DNA from: Flavobacteriaceae bacterium PS02336
GTDB lineage: Bacteria > Bacteroidota > Bacteroidia > Flavobacteriales > Flavobacteriaceae
Length of the DNA: 64,000 nucleotides
Direction of reading: 5' to 3'
NCBI GenBank assembly: GCA_029960065.1
Contig: JASCOF010000002.1
Span: 434,001-498,000, forward strand
Part shown: piece after piece, positions 61,266 to 64,000 of the stretch
How positions within the stretch are numbered: position 1 is the first letter of the stretch
How the letters are laid out: the number at the start of each line of letters is the position of its first letter
Position numbers and translations under genes: made by a program
The notes under the pieces: model-generated
Seen by the model: the letters and a program-made list of their open reading frames with translations, nothing else
Database searches by the model: none
Told to the model about the DNA's origin: nothing

Positions 61266-62868
61266 ATCCAGAAGGAGTTTCTTAAAAGTAATTGGTGCGG
61301 CTTTAATTGCAGTACCATTTCTGCAGTTTTGTTCCGATAAAATTGCGGTTTTGATGATTCGTTTATCGGGTACAAAACATTTGCTTGGACATCGTTTATG
61401 GATTAAAGATTTTCCTAAACCAACAAAAAAAATCGAGATTCCGTATTTAATTGTTGGAGGCGGTATTTCCGGTTTGAGTGCAGCGAGGCAATTTCATAAA
61501 AAAGGAATTACCGATTTTTTAATACTAGAATTAGAAAATCATTTGGGTGGTAATTCTTCTAACGGAGAAAATAAATATTCTAAATACCCTTTGGGTGCGC
61601 ATTATCTGCCATTGCCCAATTTTCAAGATAAAGAACTGCTTCATTTTCTGGAAGAAGAAAAAATCATTTTAGGTTATAATGAAAAAGGGTTTCCTGTTTT
61701 TGATGAATTACAGTTGACTTTTGCGCCAGACGAACGTTTGTTTTACAAAAATAATTGGCAGGAAGGCGTAGTTCCAAAAGAAGGAAATTTGATTTCTGAT
61801 GATTTGGAATTTGAAAAGTTCTTCAAAAAAATGGACGATTTTAGAGCTGCAAAAGGCAAAGATCAAAAGTATTTGTTTGATATTCCGCTCTATCTTTCTT
61901 CGTTAGATTTGAAGACACGAGCTTTGGATAAAATAACGATGAAACAATGGTTTACCGATAATCATTTTACGTCTGAACCTTTATATAATTATATCGATTA
62001 TTGCTTCAAGGACGATTTTGGTTTAGGAATTGAATTTGTTTCGGCTTGGGCGGGAATTCACTATTTTGCTGGAAGAAAGCAGGATTCTACTCCTGAAAAA
62101 CACGACAGCGTTTTAACTTGGCCAGAAGGAAATTCGCGTTTAGCCAGTCATTTGAAAAAATACACAGAAGACAAATCGTTGAAAAATCATTTGGTTTATG
62201 AAGTCAAAGTCGAGAACAATAAAGTTATTGCAAAAGCTTTTGATGATGTCAATAAAACATCGGTCGAAATAATTGCAGATAAAGTGATAATGGCTTCTCC
62301 GCAGTTTGTAAATCAGTATTTGATTAATGACAGAAAAGCGTTTACCAAAGATTTTCATTATACTCCATGGCTTTTGGCAACGCTGATTGTAAATGATGAA
62401 TTTGACAATTTTAGCTTTCCGCTTTCTTGGGATAATGTAATTTATGATGCTAAAGGTTTGGGATATGTTTACGACCAGCATCAGACTTTAAATCAGGTTC
62501 AGGATAAAAAAGTAATTACATATTATTACAGCTTTTCGTCTGCCGATTTGAAGAAAACTAGAAAAGAATTGTACAAAAAAGACAAAGAATATTGGACACA
62601 GTTTGTTTTGAATGACTTAAAAATTGCGCATCCCGATATTGAAGAATATACAGAAGACATTGAAGTTTTTCTGTTAGGTCACGGCATGATTTCGCCTACG
62701 CCAGGTTTTATTTTTGGTGAAGCGAAGAAACAGGCAAAGAAAAATATTCAAAATAAGATATATTTCGCGCACAGCGATTTATCAGGAATTTCGATTTTTG
62801 AAGAAGCTTTTCATCAGGGAATTAATGTTGTAAATGAAATTATAGATGGAACAGCCGTGGATTCATAA
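61240..62868 (+). CDS. Tat-exported FAD-dependent oxidoreductase (amine oxidase-like)
   Basis: Flavoprotein of 542 residues. The N-terminus carries a twin-arginine signal (NKSRRSFLKVIGAALIAVPF). A Rossmann FAD motif follows in YLIVGGGISGLSAARQFHKK (near 70) and LELENHLGGNS, and the rest resembles the flavin amine oxidase/protoporphyrinogen oxidase group, with a late FAD-contact region (HSDLSGISIFEEAFHQG). The ATG 61240 overlaps the upstream gene by 26 bases. Secretion of a folded flavoprotein beside a polyamine-type synthase suggests oxidation of its product outside the cytoplasm. Confidence 0.87.
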   Translation: MKSGEDCNKSRRSFLKVIGAALIAVPFLQFCSDKIAVLMIRLSGTKHLLGHRLWIKDFPKPTKKIEIPYLIVGGGISGLSAARQFHKKGITDFLILELENHLGGNSSNGENKYSKYPLGAHYLPLPNFQDKELLHFLEEEKIILGYNEKGFPVFDELQLTFAPDERLFYKNNWQEGVVPKEGNLISDDLEFEKFFKKMDDFRAAKGKDQKYLFDIPLYLSSLDLKTRALDKITMKQWFTDNHFTSEPLYNYIDYCFKDDFGLGIEFVSAWAGIHYFAGRKQDSTPEKHDSVLTWPEGNSRLASHLKKYTEDKSLKNHLVYEVKVENNKVIAKAFDDVNKTSVEIIADKVIMASPQFVNQYLINDRKAFTKDFHYTPWLLATLIVNDEFDNFSFPLSWDNVIYDAKGLGYVYDQHQTLNQVQDKKVITYYYSFSSADLKKTRKELYKKDKEYWTQFVLNDLKIAHPDIEEYTEDIEVFLLGHGMISPTPGFIFGEAKKQAKKNIQNKIYFAHSDLSGISIFEEAFHQGINVVNEIIDGTAVDS

Positions 62869-63865
62869 AGCCAAAACCGATTTAGTCTTTATCATTGGTC
62901 CATCATTTTTTGTATTGGCGATTATCTTCCTATTTCAGGATTATATTGCTGATATTGAAGAGAATTATTCTTTTTATACTTGGCTTTTTCTGATTGTTTT
63001 TATTGATGTAGCGCACGTTTATGCGACTTTATTTAAAACTTATTTTGTTGCAGATGAATTCCAGAAACAAAAAAAGAGATTGATTCTTTTGCCCATTATT
63101 TGTTTTGCAACAGGAATTGTTCTTTTCTCTTTCGGAAGTTTAGTTTTTTGGTCGTTTCTGGCTTATGTAGCTGTTTTTCATTTTATCAGACAGCAATATG
63201 GTTTTATGAGATTGTATGCCAGAAAAGAAACGAAAACCAAAGTTTCAGTTTGGATTGATAATCTGGCGATTTATGCTTCAACCGGATATCCAATGTTGTA
63301 TTGGTTTTTTTCGTCGAAGCGAAAGTTCAACTGGTTTGTGGAAAATGAATTTTTTAGGTTTGAAAATCAGCTGATTTTAGAAATTTTGTTTTGGATTTAT
63401 ATCGGAATTTTGATTTTGTATGTTGTTTATACTGCTGTACAATCTATTCAAAATCGGTTTTTTAATATCCCTAAAAACAGCATTATTCTAGGAACGGCTT
63501 TGTCTTGGTATTTTGGAATTGTGTATTTTAATGATGATTTGATATTTACTTTATTAAATGTTGTTTCGCACGGAATTCCGTATATGGCTTTGGTTTATTT
63601 TAGAGAAATTGATGGAAAATCAGCTTCAGAATTAGGGAATTTATCTTTTTTGAAACAATACAAAGGAATTTTACTTTATATTGGAATTCTTCTTTTAATT
63701 GCTTTTTCGGAAGAATTTCTCTGGGAGTTTTTTGTTTGGAATGAAAACATCAGTATCACGAATGTTGATTTTTCGAGCTGGCAGATTTTACTCGTTCCAT
63801 TGCTAACCGTGCCACAGTTTACGCATTATTTGCTGGATGGTTTTATTTGGAAAACGAAGAAGTGA
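62846..63865 (+). CDS. Histidine-rich multi-pass membrane protein
   Basis: Protein of 339 residues with about eight to nine predicted helices. Histidines and charged residues recur at helix ends in DVAHVYATLFKTYF (near 55), AVFHFIRQQYGFMRLYARKE (near 110), LLNVVSHGIPYMALVYFRE (near 240) and VPQFTHYLLDGFIWK (near 325). Such repeated intramembrane His motifs suggest a metal-dependent membrane enzyme, like the Brp/Blh or hydroxylase types, but the family is not identified. It overlaps the flavoprotein gene by 23 bases and ends the visible operon. Confidence 0.75.
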   Translation: MEQPWIHKAKTDLVFIIGPSFFVLAIIFLFQDYIADIEENYSFYTWLFLIVFIDVAHVYATLFKTYFVADEFQKQKKRLILLPIICFATGIVLFSFGSLVFWSFLAYVAVFHFIRQQYGFMRLYARKETKTKVSVWIDNLAIYASTGYPMLYWFFSSKRKFNWFVENEFFRFENQLILEILFWIYIGILILYVVYTAVQSIQNRFFNIPKNSIILGTALSWYFGIVYFNDDLIFTLLNVVSHGIPYMALVYFREIDGKSASELGNLSFLKQYKGILLYIGILLLIAFSEEFLWEFFVWNENISITNVDFSSWQILLVPLLTVPQFTHYLLDGFIWKTKK

Positions 63866-63900
63866 ATTTCTTGCTCTCTTTTGAAAAATAAAAGAACTAT

Positions 63901-63975
63901 TCTAGCCCCGATAGGAGCGTTATCCTTTTGTTCTGGGGTTCAGAACAAAAGATATAGCGGATAGCGGGACTAAAT
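63901..63975. repeat. TAGCCCCGATAG / GATAGCGGGAC repeat
   Basis: AGCCCCGATAGGAGCG at the left and ATAGCGGATAGCGGGAC at the right enclose a hairpin ATCCTTTTGTTCT / AGAACAAAAGAT. It resembles a well-known Flavobacterium intergenic element (from memory). It may also serve as the operon terminator. Confidence 0.7.
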
Positions 63976-64000
63976 GTGGTTTTGAAAATGAATTTTTCTG

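Overview
The window looks like chromosome of a Flavobacterium or close relative. Reasons: AT-rich DNA, the Bacteroidota-type -7 element TAnnTTTG in front of many genes, almost no Shine-Dalgarno sequences, a short NuoG as in Flavobacteriia, a CarboxypepD_reg-type TonB receptor, and several families of intergenic palindromes common in this group. The genus is an inference from these features.

Layout. (1) 1-12519, minus strand: the complex I operon nuoA to nuoN in standard order, with nuoN cut by the left edge and a recognisable promoter before nuoA. Four of its gene gaps are filled with repetitive DNA. (2) 12.6-16.7 kb: a cold-shock protein, aspS, a TlpA-like thioredoxin and a small MORN-type protein. 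(3) 16.7-22.9 kb, minus: an iron-uptake set (TonB siderophore receptor, DUF3325-like and DUF3649-like small membrane proteins, two PepSY_TM proteins). (4) 23.1-27.2 kb: sucAB (2-oxoglutarate dehydrogenase E1 and E2), with a divergent small outer-membrane protein. (5) 27.9-30 kb: a lipoprotein flanked by inverted repeats, a hypothetical protein and a polyprenyl synthase. (6) 30.1-38.8 kb: yceI, a TetR regulator and a TolC-adaptor-RND efflux operon with matching operators before yceI and tetR, then an MFS exporter. (7) 38.9-47.2 kb: an ECF sigma factor and a TPR anti-sigma-like protein face a minus-strand set: small membrane protein, lipoprotein, PKD/beta-barrel protein, TPR-CHAT protease and retropepsin-like protease. 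Three promoter-like elements with identical geometry (GGGTAACAA-N17-TWTAAC) precede the first two minus-strand genes. (8) 47.3-50.7 kb: a tandem pair of S41 peptidases. (9) 50.9-56.5 kb: TatD hydrolase, acyltransferase, asparaginase, and a divergent MFS/LysR pair. (10) 56.5-57.7 kb: tRNA-Ser(GGA), a REP-associated transposase with its own palindromes inside the coding sequence and downstream, and a gene remnant. (11) 57.7-63.9 kb: a tightly coupled seven-gene operon (AdoMet decarboxylase-like, DUF4178, small TM protein, DUF350, membrane-fused spermidine-synthase-like enzyme, Tat-exported flavoprotein, His-rich membrane protein).

Two regions stand out. The seven-gene operon looks like a dedicated membrane-linked aminopropyl-transfer system rather than ordinary polyamine synthesis. 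The ECF sigma/CHAT protease block looks like a self-contained envelope-sensing regulon whose promoter code can be read from the sequence.
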